Notes under the pieces: generated by a model
Seen by the model: only the letters and a program-made list of their open reading frames with translations
What the model was told of the DNA's origin: nothing
Databases searched by the model: none
Position numbers and translations under genes: made by a program
Shown here: positions 16,009 to 25,076 of the stretch, one piece after another
How positions within the stretch are numbered: the first letter of the stretch is position 1
How the letters are laid out: each line of letters opens with the position of its first letter
Assembly: GCF_016899755.1 (NCBI RefSeq)
Contig: NZ_JACJJC010000002.1
Location: 62,001 to 126,000 of the forward strand
DNA: 64,000 bases
Direction of reading: 5' to 3'
Source: Sutterella massiliensis
GTDB taxonomy: Bacteria > Pseudomonadota > Gammaproteobacteria > Burkholderiales > Burkholderiaceae_F

Positions 16009-17505
16009 TCATTCGCCGCACGCCTCGCCGAGCCGCTCGCCCCACTCGTATAGCGCCGCGAGCCGATCCTGAAGCGCTTCATCCGTGAAATCCGTTTCCT
16101 CACCGAGTCGATCGATTTCTTCAAAGTACTGCGCAATGGTGAGGAACGGCGGCTCGCCCTCAAGGAGACGCTTGGCGCAAAACTGCTGCCAGCGCGTCGC
16201 TTCTTCACCAGAAAGCGTCTCGGGCCAATTGCGCGCACGGAAGCGTAAGAGCAGTTCCTCAAAGCGAGCGTCCCGAAATTCGATCGTCCCCGAAGCGACA
16301 AGCTTGGCGAGTTCCTGCGGCGACTTCGAGCGGATTTCCCGAAAGAGCGCCTTGTCGGCGGGATGCGGGAAACCGCCGCTATAGAGATCGAGATCCACAT
16401 CCCCGCTCTCTCCCGCCTCATCACGAATCAGCGCCGCTTCCATGAGCGGTCCGACGAACGGCAGAACGTCGGCAAGTTTTCGATGATTTTCCAGAACGAC
16501 GTTGAAATCGATGCCGTACTTCTCGGCACGATCGGGAGAAAGCACCTTCAGGCTGCCGCACACAAAGGGCGAAGCGTTGGTCTTGAGCTTCTGAATCGGC
16601 AGCGCCTGAACGCCCGCGAGTCGGTCGGCACGCGTCGGGAAAAGGCGAAGTCTGAAATCGTCGATCGAAATGGAACGGAGCTCCGCCGGATCGTGCATGA
16701 GGTCCCACATGTACCGGTCGTTGCCATGGCCATAGATACAGGCGACGATTCGCGTACAGCCGTTCTGAATGCCGAACTTCGGCGTCACCCACACGACGGG
16801 TTTGGCGTCGTTCACTGCCGCTTCAACAGCTTCTTTGGTTCGGTTTCTATAGGCCCACGTCCACAGTCTCGGTTCCTTTTCGCGGATAAGCCGTGCCAAG
16901 CCGATCGTCGCCTCGACGTCGCTCAATGCATCGTGTGCGTGGCTGTGGCGAATGCCGTTGAATTTCGTCAGAAATTCGAGTTTGAAGCAAACACCCTTGC
17001 GGCCTGCCGCCTTCGGATACGTCGCAGGATCAATCTCTTCCCAGTGCGGCCAGCGAATGCCGTTGCCGCGCAGCGCCCAGGTTGCACAAACGAGCGGAAA
17101 GAGGTCCCAGCGACCGCACCCGTTCGCATAGCCGTGCGCATAGGGATCCAGGAAATTGCGCCAGAAAAGAAAGCGGTTGACCTCATCGTCAAAGCCGAGC
17201 GAGTTGTAGCCGATGCTCACGGTCCCGGGCTCATTGAGGCGCGACCAGACAGCCTGCGCAAAATCGCTCTCGACCATGCCCTTCTCGTCACAGAGCTGCG
17301 GCGTAATGCCGGTAAGGAGACAGCTTTCCGGACTCGGCAGATAGTCCGCTGCGGGCTTGGCGTAGAAGACCTCGCCTCTGCCGACCGTATTGAGGTCAAG
17401 ATTCGTTCGAATCCCCGCAAACTGCGCGGGGCGATCCGAGCGGCTTCTCACGCCGAATGTTTCGTAGTCGTACCAATAAAACGTAGGCTCGTCGTCAAAA
17501 GCCAT
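16009..17505 (-). CDS. sbcB: Exodeoxyribonuclease I
   Basis: A 498-residue 3'-5' single-strand DNA exonuclease used in recombination and mismatch repair. The DEDD exonuclease domain opens with YWYDYETFGV (catalytic Asp and Glu at about residues 13-15). GYNSLGFDDEVNRFLFWRN (about 99-117) and HDALSDVEATIGLARLI (about 190-206) carry the later acidic residues. The C-terminal SH3-like and helical region seen in ExoI follows. Length is slightly above the E. coli enzyme (475). The gene begins 31 nt after the rng stop and is probably co-transcribed with it. Confidence 0.95.
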   Translation of the reverse strand: MAFDDEPTFYWYDYETFGVRSRSDRPAQFAGIRTNLDLNTVGRGEVFYAKPAADYLPSPESCLLTGITPQLCDEKGMVESDFAQAVWSRLNEPGTVSIGYNSLGFDDEVNRFLFWRNFLDPYAHGYANGCGRWDLFPLVCATWALRGNGIRWPHWEEIDPATYPKAAGRKGVCFKLEFLTKFNGIRHSHAHDALSDVEATIGLARLIREKEPRLWTWAYRNRTKEAVEAAVNDAKPVVWVTPKFGIQNGCTRIVACIYGHGNDRYMWDLMHDPAELRSISIDDFRLRLFPTRADRLAGVQALPIQKLKTNASPFVCGSLKVLSPDRAEKYGIDFNVVLENHRKLADVLPFVGPLMEAALIRDEAGESGDVDLDLYSGGFPHPADKALFREIRSKSPQELAKLVASGTIEFRDARFEELLLRFRARNWPETLSGEEATRWQQFCAKRLLEGEPPFLTIAQYFEEIDRLGEETDFTDEALQDRLAALYEWGERLGEACGE

Positions 17506-17536
17506 GACGCCTCCTTATGCATTTCCGGAATCGTGC

Positions 17537-18994
17537 TCAAGCGAGCACGACGTCCCACTGTTCCTGGTTGTAGCTCGACTCGACTTCGAGCAGTACGGGT
17601 TTTTCGACCGCAGTCTGAAGGAGCTCCAGCGCCTGGGACTCTTCTTCCAGCAACAGGTCCACGACCGTCTGACTTGCTTGGATTCGAAATTCCTTCATGT
17701 CCACGTACTGCTTCGAGAGCCGAACGATCTCACGCATGATGTCGTAGCAAACCGTGCGTGCCGTCTTGATCTGACCTCGTCCGCCGCAGACCGGACAGGG
17801 CTCGCAAAGTACGTGGGCCAGCGAGTCGCGCGTACGTTTTCTCGTCATGGCGACAAGGCCGAGATCCGTAAAGTTGCTCACTGTCATGCGCGTGCGGTCC
17901 GTCGAAACGGCGCGACGCAGTTCCGCAAGCACAGCTTCCCGGTGCTCGGATTTCTGCATGTCGATGAAGTCGACGATGATTATGCCGCCCAGATTTCTCA
18001 GACGAAGCTGTTTTGCGATTGCTTGAGCGGCTTCGAGATTGGTCTTGAAGACCGTATCGCTGAAGTCTCGCTTCCCGACAAAGGCGCCCGTATTGACGTC
18101 GATCGTCGTCATCGCCTCTGTTTGATCGAAAACGAGATAGCCGCCGCTTTTGAGATCTACGCGGCGACTGAGCGCCCGCTCAATTTCTTCCTCAACACCG
18201 TAAAGCTCAAAAAGCGGGCGATCGCCCTCGTATAAGTGCAGTCGCTCTCTCACCGACGGCACAAATCTGTCGGCGAAGGCACACAACGATTCGTAGACCT
18301 CTCGATTGTCGACTTCAATCGAAGCGGTTTCCTGATGGACCATGTCGCGCAAAACACGTTGAGCGAGCGACAGATCTTTGTAGAGCAGCGCAGGAACCTT
18401 GGCTGTCTGTGCCTTCTTATTGACCTCTGACCAAAGAAGGCTCAGGTATGCCATGTCGTTGAGGAATTCCTCCTCCGTCGCCTCTTCTTCTGCGCAGGTG
18501 CGAACGATGTATCCGCCCTTTTCCTCCGGAGAGCGCAAGGACGTCACCCAAGCGCGCAGCGCTTCGCGCCGCTCCTCGCTTTCAATGCGCTGCGAGACGC
18601 CGATATGCGAATCCCTCGGCAGGTAAACCAGCTTGCGGCCGGCGAGCGAAATCGTGGTCGTAAGGCGAGCGCCCTTCGTGCCGATGGGGTCCTTGGCCAC
18701 CTGCACCATCAGGTGCTTGCCTTCATGAAGCACCTTTTCGATCGGCAATGTTGTTCCGTCGGCTAGTCGCGCAGTTTCGACGTCAGCAACATGTAAGAAA
18801 GCCGTTCGCTCAAGCCCGATGTCGACGAACGCACTTTGCATGCCAGGTAACACTCGAACGACCTTCCCCAAATAAACATTACCGACGAATCCCGACGCAC
18901 ACACCCTCTCTACAAAAATTTCCTGCATAGCTCCATTTTCAATGAGAGCTATTCTTCTTTCCCGAAGGGCACAATTAATTAGTATCTCACTCAC
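17537..18994 (-). CDS. rng: Ribonuclease G
   Basis: A 485-residue endoribonuclease of the RNase E/G family that matures the 16S rRNA 5' end and degrades mRNA. The N-terminal S1-type segment GFVGNVYLGKVVRVLPGMQSAFVDIG, the catalytic metal region TIDVNTGAFVG and GGIIIVDFIDM, and the zinc-link CPVCGGRG (about residues 400-407) are all present. It starts at GTG 18994, and this codon overlaps the stop of the upstream glycosyltransferase gene as GTGA, which implies translational coupling. The first 60 or so bases are AT-rich like that upstream gene, unlike the rest of rng. There is no RNase E-like C-terminal scaffold. Confidence 0.95.
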   Translation of the reverse strand: MSEILINCALRERRIALIENGAMQEIFVERVCASGFVGNVYLGKVVRVLPGMQSAFVDIGLERTAFLHVADVETARLADGTTLPIEKVLHEGKHLMVQVAKDPIGTKGARLTTTISLAGRKLVYLPRDSHIGVSQRIESEERREALRAWVTSLRSPEEKGGYIVRTCAEEEATEEEFLNDMAYLSLLWSEVNKKAQTAKVPALLYKDLSLAQRVLRDMVHQETASIEVDNREVYESLCAFADRFVPSVRERLHLYEGDRPLFELYGVEEEIERALSRRVDLKSGGYLVFDQTEAMTTIDVNTGAFVGKRDFSDTVFKTNLEAAQAIAKQLRLRNLGGIIIVDFIDMQKSEHREAVLAELRRAVSTDRTRMTVSNFTDLGLVAMTRKRTRDSLAHVLCEPCPVCGGRGQIKTARTVCYDIMREIVRLSKQYVDMKEFRIQASQTVVDLLLEEESQALELLQTAVEKPVLLEVESSYNQEQWDVVLA

Positions 18995-19881
18995 TTCTGA
19001 ACACCAATTATTTGCCTATAAATTGCCTCAAGATTTTCGACAGTAAATCTAGACTTATCTATTTCATAATCAGGCAATTGTTTTAAAAAATCACCTAAAT
19101 TATAGCGATCAACAGCATTTAGAGAGCTCCGCCATTGCTTTTCGAATGGAAAATGCAACCAAGAACACTCTGTACAAATAATTCTTCGCTTTCCTTTATT
19201 TAAAATTTCATATCCATACAATTTCCCGTCTCGAATAACTTTAATATTTTCAAATCGGGTTTCATCGTCTTTCCGGATCAACCAATGATCACCAGGTCGC
19301 TTATAGACATGTGCCATCAACTTATTTTCAGTAAATAGCAAATCAAGTCTCGAATAAATGACGCAATCCTTTTCCGAGGTTGGGATATGGAAACTTTTTT
19401 CCAAGATATCTGGGAAGCAGAGTAGGTCACCATCGACCTTTATAAACCACTCCCCTTTCGGGATTAAATCTAGGGTAGCGTTGTAGTAGGCCGCTAACGT
19501 GTTTTCATAAGGTACATTTCCCTCATACCGAGGATCTCCACAAGGTACTACCTCGTGGGGATATCTATATGGAATAAATCCTTTATTTTCTTTGCAGAAA
19601 TCGTAAACAATTTCTTCCGTTCCATCAGTACTTCCGTGAAATGCAATAACTCCCTTGTGAATTATCCCCTTGATACTATTCAAACTTTGCAATATTGTTC
19701 GCGCCTCATTATGTACACGAATAAATGCCCAAGGATCAACACGAGGATTGTTTTTGTATAAATCTCGTTCCCACGGAGGAATAGTGGCCGCCAAGTATTT
19801 AATTTTTGTGCGGTTTTTCGATCCTAGCAAAAATCTAGGAATCACCATCCCTGCTCTTGCTAAACTTCTTTGCCAAAACAT
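18991..19881 (-). CDS. GT2-type glycosyltransferase, low GC
   Basis: A 296-residue predicted inverting glycosyltransferase with a GT-A fold. AFIRVHNEARTILQSLNSI (about residues 52-70) and AFHGSTDGTEEIVYDF (about 79-94) form the nucleotide-binding start, and WFIKVDGDLLCFPDI (about 144-158) carries the metal-binding DGD equivalent of DxD. The later HFPF and KxxWRSS elements resemble beta-1,4-N-acetylgalactosaminyltransferase-like LPS enzymes, but I cannot fix the sugar. The DNA is strongly AT-rich compared with rng, sdaA and msbA on either side. It begins 15 nt after the sdaA stop and its TGA overlaps the rng GTG, so it has been placed neatly inside a transcription unit. Confidence 0.84.
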   Translation of the reverse strand: MFWQRSLARAGMVIPRFLLGSKNRTKIKYLAATIPPWERDLYKNNPRVDPWAFIRVHNEARTILQSLNSIKGIIHKGVIAFHGSTDGTEEIVYDFCKENKGFIPYRYPHEVVPCGDPRYEGNVPYENTLAAYYNATLDLIPKGEWFIKVDGDLLCFPDILEKSFHIPTSEKDCVIYSRLDLLFTENKLMAHVYKRPGDHWLIRKDDETRFENIKVIRDGKLYGYEILNKGKRRIICTECSWLHFPFEKQWRSSLNAVDRYNLGDFLKQLPDYEIDKSRFTVENLEAIYRQIIGVQK

Positions 19882-19896
19882 TTAACCACCATTACA

Positions 19897-21285
19897 TTAG
19901 CATTCCACTATATTGACAGCCAACCCACCCTGACTCGTCTCTTTGTATTTGCTCTGCATATCGCGGCCAGTCTCAAGCATCGTTCGGATCACTTTATCCA
20001 AACTCACATAGTGCGAACCGTCACCGTTAAGCGCCATTCTTGCGGCATTAATCGCCTTTACAGCCGCAATGGCATTGCGCTCGATGCACGGAATCTGAAC
20101 CTGCCCCGCAACCGGATCGCACGTGAGACCCAAGTTGTGCTCCATGCCAATTTCAGCAGCGTTTTCGATCTGATGAATGTCCGCACCGAGAACGGCAGCC
20201 AGCCCCGCCGCCGCCATGGAACAGGCAACGCCCACTTCCCCCTGACAGCCAACTTCGGCGCCGGAGATAGATGCATTTTCTTTATAGAGAATGCCGATAG
20301 CGCCTGCCGTCAGCAGGAAATCACGAACACCTTGCTTCGTTGGATTCGGCGTGTGCTTCAGGTAATACTGGATCACCGCCGGAATAACGCCGGCCGCCCC
20401 GTTGGTAGGCGCCGTCACAACGCGGCCGCCCGCCGCATTTTCTTCACTCACCGCAATAGCGTAAGCGTTCACCCAATCCAAAACGATCAACGGATCGCCC
20501 AAACCCTCACGACGCTTCAGGTCTTCGGCCAGACGCTTAGCTCTGCGAGCAATGGCAAAGGGACCGGGCAAGGGCGCCTCCTGGCGCAGACCGCGCTCAA
20601 TTCCCTGAGACATCACCGACCAGATCTCGTCGAGCTTGGCTTCCACCTCTTCTTTCGTATGAAGCGCACACTCGTTTGCCATCATGAGTTCAGCAATACT
20701 CTTGCGGGCGGCACCCGCCATGGCAAGCAGGTCGCTGCCGGTCTTGAAGGGATACGGCCGCGTCACTTCCGTCTGAAGAGAAGCCGGCGTCACCGGACGC
20801 TCAGGATCATCCTCACGTGCGGCGACGACAAAGCCGCCGCCCACCGAATAAAAACGACGCTCATAGAGCACTGCATTGGATTCGTCCAAAGCCGTGAACG
20901 TCAAAGCGTTCGTGTGAAACGCCGGCACCTTTTGTGCATGAAATTGAATGTCTGCCGCAGGATCGAAAGCAATGGACTTCACGCCTCCAAGCAACAGACG
21001 CTTTTCGGCGGCAATGCGGTAAATAGTTTCGCTCAGAGCATCCGGATCAAACGTCTCGGGCACCTCTCCCATGAGACCGAGCTGGCACGCCGTATCCGTC
21101 CCGTGCCCATGACCTGTTGCCGCGAGGCTTCCCATCAATTCGATGCGGATGCGGGCAACACGTTCAACAAGCGATTTCTTCTTCAGAATCGCCAAAAAGG
21201 CGTTGGCCGCCCGCATCGGACCGACGGTATGAGAAGAGGACGGCCCGATGCCGACCCGGAACATATCGAAGACGCCTACAGCCAT
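19897..21285 (-). CDS. sdaA: L-serine ammonia-lyase (single-chain)
   Basis: A 462-residue [4Fe-4S] enzyme that deaminates L-serine to pyruvate and ammonia. The N-terminal beta domain begins SVFDMF-like ([20 protein letters not shown]). The alpha domain has [35 protein letters not shown] and [20 protein letters not shown], which supply the cluster cysteines. Both domains are in one chain, as in E. coli SdaA/SdaB. The gene starts 23 nt after msbA in the same direction; that link is positional and I see no metabolic reason for it. Confidence 0.95.
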   Translation of the reverse strand: MAVGVFDMFRVGIGPSSSHTVGPMRAANAFLAILKKKSLVERVARIRIELMGSLAATGHGHGTDTACQLGLMGEVPETFDPDALSETIYRIAAEKRLLLGGVKSIAFDPAADIQFHAQKVPAFHTNALTFTALDESNAVLYERRFYSVGGGFVVAAREDDPERPVTPASLQTEVTRPYPFKTGSDLLAMAGAARKSIAELMMANECALHTKEEVEAKLDEIWSVMSQGIERGLRQEAPLPGPFAIARRAKRLAEDLKRREGLGDPLIVLDWVNAYAIAVSEENAAGGRVVTAPTNGAAGVIPAVIQYYLKHTPNPTKQGVRDFLLTAGAIGILYKENASISGAEVGCQGEVGVACSMAAAGLAAVLGADIHQIENAAEIGMEHNLGLTCDPVAGQVQIPCIERNAIAAVKAINAARMALNGDGSHYVSLDKVIRTMLETGRDMQSKYKETSQGGLAVNIVEC

Positions 21286-21308
21286 GATCTGATTCCTGCG
21301 TGGATGAG

Positions 21309-23066
21309 TTACATTTTTGAGGATGCGAACTGGATGGAATAAAGGTGCTCGTAGAGTCCTTTCTTCGCGAGGAGTTCTGCGTGCGTGCCGACTTCCACAA
21401 TCTCACCGTCCTTCATAACGACAATGCGATCGGCATTGACGATGGTCGACAGTCGGTGCGCTACAACGAAAGCCGTACGGCCTTCAAGAAGCGAGTCGAG
21501 CGACTCCTGAATATGGCGCTCGCTTTCCGTGTCAAGCGCACTTGTCGCTTCGTCAAGCAAAATGATGGGTGCATTTTTTAAAAATGCCCGCGCGATCGAG
21601 ATACGCTGACGCTGCCCGCCCGAAAGCTGACTGCCATTGGCACCAACAGGCGACTCAAAGCCTTCGGGCAATCCCTTAATGAAGTCGGTGAGCGCAGCTG
21701 CATGAGCCGCGCGCTCGATATCTTCCTTCGAAACCTTGTCCTGACAGCCGTAAGCAATATTGGCCGCAATGGTGTCGTCAAATATCACAACTTCCTGACT
21801 TACGAGGGCGATTTGTTCACGCAGGCTTGCGAGCGTAATTTCGCTCTGCGGAACCCCGTCGAAATAAATTTCTCCCTTGGTCGGCGCCCAGAATCGCGGA
21901 ATGAGGTTGATGAGCGTTGACTTACCCGAACCCGAGGAACCGACAAGCGCAATCATTTCGCCTGGTTTCACGTCAAGCGTGAAATTGCTCACGGCTGGCT
22001 TCTCTTTCTCAGGATAAGTAAAGCTGACATTCTCAAAGCGAACGCCGCCCCGATAGTTCTCAAGCGTTTTCGTGCCGGGATCCTTTTCCGGCTCTTCATC
22101 GATCATTCGGAAGAGGCTTTCAGCTGCGGCCGTCATGGCTGCTGTCGAGCCGTTCAAGGTTGAAAGGTGGCGAATCGGCGGCATCAACAACAGCAGCGCA
22201 GCCAAGAAGGTCGTGAACTCCCCGATTGTGAGAAGTCCCATCTGCGCCTGCGTGAGCGCAAAAACAACGACGACGGAGACGCCGCTCATCGCGATCAGCT
22301 GCGTAAGCGGCGTCGCAGCAGCAGAGACACGCTGCGCACGAAGAAGGAGATTTTTCAGGTGTTCGTTGATGGCACGAAACCGCTGCGTTTCAAAAGCGTA
22401 GCCGTCGTATATCTTGACGACACGTTCGCCTTGGTAAGTCTCTTGGATGGAACCGATGAGCTTACCGAACGTATTCTGCGTTTGACGCGTAAGGCTCTTG
22501 ATCCGCTTATTGACCCAGCGAAGGACAAGCGCCAGGAGCGGCGCCACAACAAAGGTGACAAGGGTCAGCATCCAGTTGTGGTAAATCAAAACACCAATGA
22601 GACAGATGATCTGGATCGAGTCTCGGATCATCGTCGTCATGACTTTGGCAGCCTGCACGAGCGCCGTAGAAGCTTCATTGATGAATTTCGCCTGAATTTC
22701 CGCACAGCGGTGCTTCATGAAGAGTTCGTCGCTCCAGCGGACCATTCGACTGAACATCAGTGTGCGGACTTCGAGCAGAATGCCCTGCGAAACGCGGACA
22801 AGCAGAAACGAGCTCAAATACTGAGAACCGCCGTGCAGAATCGAAATACCGACGAGCGCGAGCGGCGCCAAATAAAGAACCACCGAATCCTTTTGATAGA
22901 AGCCCATGTCGGTGAGCTTTCCCAGGATGAGCGCAATGAGAGACGAAGCGCCGCCGCCCGCCACCATGGCGAGACCCGCACCGATCAAATACCACTTGTA
23001 GGGCGGCAGATAGCGGAAAAGTCGCAGCAACTGTTCGTTGCCGAAAATCGGGAGGTGTTTGAGCAT
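21309..23066 (-). CDS. msbA: Lipid A export ABC transporter MsbA
   Basis: A 585-residue half-transporter that flips lipid A-core across the inner membrane as a homodimer. Six transmembrane helices occupy about residues 20-310. The nucleotide-binding domain has Walker A VGSSGSGKSTLINL (about 377), Q-loop LVSQEVVIFD, signature QLSGGQRQRISIARA (about 477) and Walker B IILLDEATSALD. ENVSFTYPEKEKP opens the domain. The nearby GT9 and GT8 genes also point to LPS biogenesis. It is divergent from the heptosyltransferase gene, with 95 nt between. Confidence 0.93.
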   Translation of the reverse strand: MLKHLPIFGNEQLLRLFRYLPPYKWYLIGAGLAMVAGGGASSLIALILGKLTDMGFYQKDSVVLYLAPLALVGISILHGGSQYLSSFLLVRVSQGILLEVRTLMFSRMVRWSDELFMKHRCAEIQAKFINEASTALVQAAKVMTTMIRDSIQIICLIGVLIYHNWMLTLVTFVVAPLLALVLRWVNKRIKSLTRQTQNTFGKLIGSIQETYQGERVVKIYDGYAFETQRFRAINEHLKNLLLRAQRVSAAATPLTQLIAMSGVSVVVVFALTQAQMGLLTIGEFTTFLAALLLLMPPIRHLSTLNGSTAAMTAAAESLFRMIDEEPEKDPGTKTLENYRGGVRFENVSFTYPEKEKPAVSNFTLDVKPGEMIALVGSSGSGKSTLINLIPRFWAPTKGEIYFDGVPQSEITLASLREQIALVSQEVVIFDDTIAANIAYGCQDKVSKEDIERAAHAAALTDFIKGLPEGFESPVGANGSQLSGGQRQRISIARAFLKNAPIILLDEATSALDTESERHIQESLDSLLEGRTAFVVAHRLSTIVNADRIVVMKDGEIVEVGTHAELLAKKGLYEHLYSIQFASSKM

Positions 23067-23161
23067 CAGTTTTATTGAGGCAGTCCGTAAAGGACAATCA
23101 TCTTACAGGCATCTCCCGATAGAATTTACAGACGCCCACTCTTTCCGTAAAGGAATTTCTC

Positions 23162-24109
23162 ATGCCCAACGTTCTTTGCCGTCTGCCCAATCATGTCGGC
23201 GACTGCTGCATGGCACTGCCTGCTCTGCGTCTTTTAGAAGCAAGCGGTTTCACCCCCATTTTGACCGGCAAACGCTGGGCCGAAGACCTCATGGCCGGCA
23301 TGGGCTGGCGCTTCGACCCGATCGAGGGTCACGTTACCGAAGACCTCTCGCGCATCCGCAATCTCGCGCAGCTTGCGGGCGGCAATCCTTTGGGCCTGCT
23401 CTACCCCAATTCGTTCAGTTCGGCACTGCTCTTTAAGGTCGGCGGCATTCGCTCTGCGGGATTTCCGACGGACGCGCGCTCGCTTCTCCTAGATAAAAAG
23501 GTGCCTGAGCCCGAAAAAAACATTCACGAAGTTGAGCGCTTCTTCCGACTCACGGAGGGCGCTATTCGCGCCTGGGGCGGCACGCCTGCCTGGAACGAGC
23601 CAGAAAAAACGCTTGGTCTCAAGTTGCTCGCGCGTCACGAAGCTGCTGCTCGCAATTTGATTGAAAGCCTGAATCTGCCCGAACGCTTTGCACTTCTCGC
23701 GCCAGTTGCACGCGGCATCCACAACGGGCAGGAAAAGCATTGGAAGCACTTCAACGAGCTCTGTGCCCCGCTTCGCGCGAAAGGCATCGAGCCCGTCGTC
23801 TTCCCATCGCCCCACGAAGAGGACGATTGCAAAAAAGCCTGCCCGGATGCCCGGATTTGCCCGCCGACCACGCTCGGCAACTATGCGGCACTTGCCAAAC
23901 GCGCCGAACTTGTTATTGCGAACGACTCCGGCATCAGTCACATTGCTGCGGCGGTCGGTGCCAAGCAGATTACGCTCATCGGCGTCACGACCGTTGAACG
24001 AACCGGCCCGTGGAATGAGCGCGCACGCGTTCTCGGGAGCATTGAAGCGGGCTGGCCTTCCGTCAATGCCGTACTCGACGCCATCGACGGATTGCTGAGC
24101 GAAAACTGA
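23162..24109 (+). CDS. GT9 heptosyltransferase-like protein
   Basis: A 315-residue GT-B enzyme of the ADP-heptose:LPS heptosyltransferase family. It opens with VLCRLPNHVGDCCMALPALR, the usual N-terminal acceptor loop with LGDxxxxxPAL character, and ends with LVIANDSGISHIAAAVGAKQITLIG (about 254-278), the family signature for ADP-sugar binding. It is shorter than E. coli WaaC/WaaF (about 320-350) but complete. It probably acts at the inner-core heptose of LPS, though which heptose (I, II or III) cannot be told, so no symbol is given. AAAGGAA precedes the ATG. It converges with the GT8 gene only 16 nt away. Confidence 0.87.
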   Translation: MPNVLCRLPNHVGDCCMALPALRLLEASGFTPILTGKRWAEDLMAGMGWRFDPIEGHVTEDLSRIRNLAQLAGGNPLGLLYPNSFSSALLFKVGGIRSAGFPTDARSLLLDKKVPEPEKNIHEVERFFRLTEGAIRAWGGTPAWNEPEKTLGLKLLARHEAAARNLIESLNLPERFALLAPVARGIHNGQEKHWKHFNELCAPLRAKGIEPVVFPSPHEEDDCKKACPDARICPPTTLGNYAALAKRAELVIANDSGISHIAAAVGAKQITLIGVTTVERTGPWNERARVLGSIEAGWPSVNAVLDAIDGLLSEN

Positions 24110-24125
24110 TCTCGCGTTGCGTTAA

Positions 24126-25073
24126 TCAGCCCCGCAGGCCATAAAGCACGTTGCCGATACCGATTCGCGTAAGTTCCCCTCTGAGCGTTTTCTTTTCGTT
24201 CTGAGGGCTCTTCTTCGGAACGAATGTCGCAGCAAAAGGCGTTTGTGCGAGATAGCGGTAATAGGCATCATTGAAGCCCTTTGTCTCGGGGAACTCCCAG
24301 GGCTTGTAGCGGCCGGCATAGTGAACGATGCCCGGCCGCTTTCTTGCGTCGACAACGTCCGGAAAACGGCCGAGATTCATGAAAAGTTTGGCGTGGAAAC
24401 CGTAAATCGCGGGCATGCAGTTCCAGCGGCTCGGAAGCACGTGCCAGTTGCCGCAAAAGACCATGTTGAGCACGTCTTGATCATGGCTGCGGAATTGTCG
24501 CGTTGTCGCGAGCTGCAGCGTTTTTTCGCCGAACCGTCCTTCACGCCAAGCCTTCAAATCAATGACGAGAAGCCCCGCATTGAAATAGTGATCCTTCTCG
24601 CCCATACCAAGCTGCTCTCGGCGAGTAGCAAAGTTTTTTTGCGAAAGAACCATGGCGTGGTCCGTCACGGCGCCGATCGGATTTGGCGAGATATCTTCCG
24701 CCCAGAGCTCCGCGAGGTCGCCGAGCGCAATCATGTCGCAGTCGCAATAAATGCACTTCTCGACGTCAGCGGGAAGGATTTCGCCGATCATCAGACGGTA
24801 GTAGGTCGCAACGCTGTATTGATTCGAAATGTACGCGGACTTCAGACGCTCCAGGTCCGGCGTGATGACTTCCAGCCGACCGTGACGTGCCTCCACAATC
24901 TGCCGCAGCTTTTCGCGACTCGACGCCGTCACGCTTTGATCGGCGATCCAGAAAAAGCGCATGCGCTCGGGCGACGCCGTGTTGGCGAGAACCGAATTCA
25001 TGAAGACGCCCGCATGCTGAACGAAGTTTTCGTCGCAGCAGATGAGCACGTTGATGAAATCCGTGTTTTGCAT
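24126..25073 (-). CDS. GT8 LPS glycosyltransferase-like protein
   Basis: A 315-residue retaining GT-A enzyme similar to LPS alpha-1,3-galactosyl/glucosyltransferases (RfaI/RfaJ type). INVLICCDENFVQHAGVFMNS opens the fold; CIYCDCDMIALGDLAELW (about residues 107-124) carries the metal-binding DxD; HYFNAGLLVIDLKAWR (about 188-203) and IVHYAGRYKPWEF complete the donor site. The C-terminus is basic, which suits membrane attachment. It starts 3 nt after the recN stop and so is probably transcribed with nadK-recN. The sugar donor is not determinable. Confidence 0.88.
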   Translation of the reverse strand: MQNTDFINVLICCDENFVQHAGVFMNSVLANTASPERMRFFWIADQSVTASSREKLRQIVEARHGRLEVITPDLERLKSAYISNQYSVATYYRLMIGEILPADVEKCIYCDCDMIALGDLAELWAEDISPNPIGAVTDHAMVLSQKNFATRREQLGMGEKDHYFNAGLLVIDLKAWREGRFGEKTLQLATTRQFRSHDQDVLNMVFCGNWHVLPSRWNCMPAIYGFHAKLFMNLGRFPDVVDARKRPGIVHYAGRYKPWEFPETKGFNDAYYRYLAQTPFAATFVPKKSPQNEKKTLRGELTRIGIGNVLYGLRG

Positions 25074-25076
25074 CCG

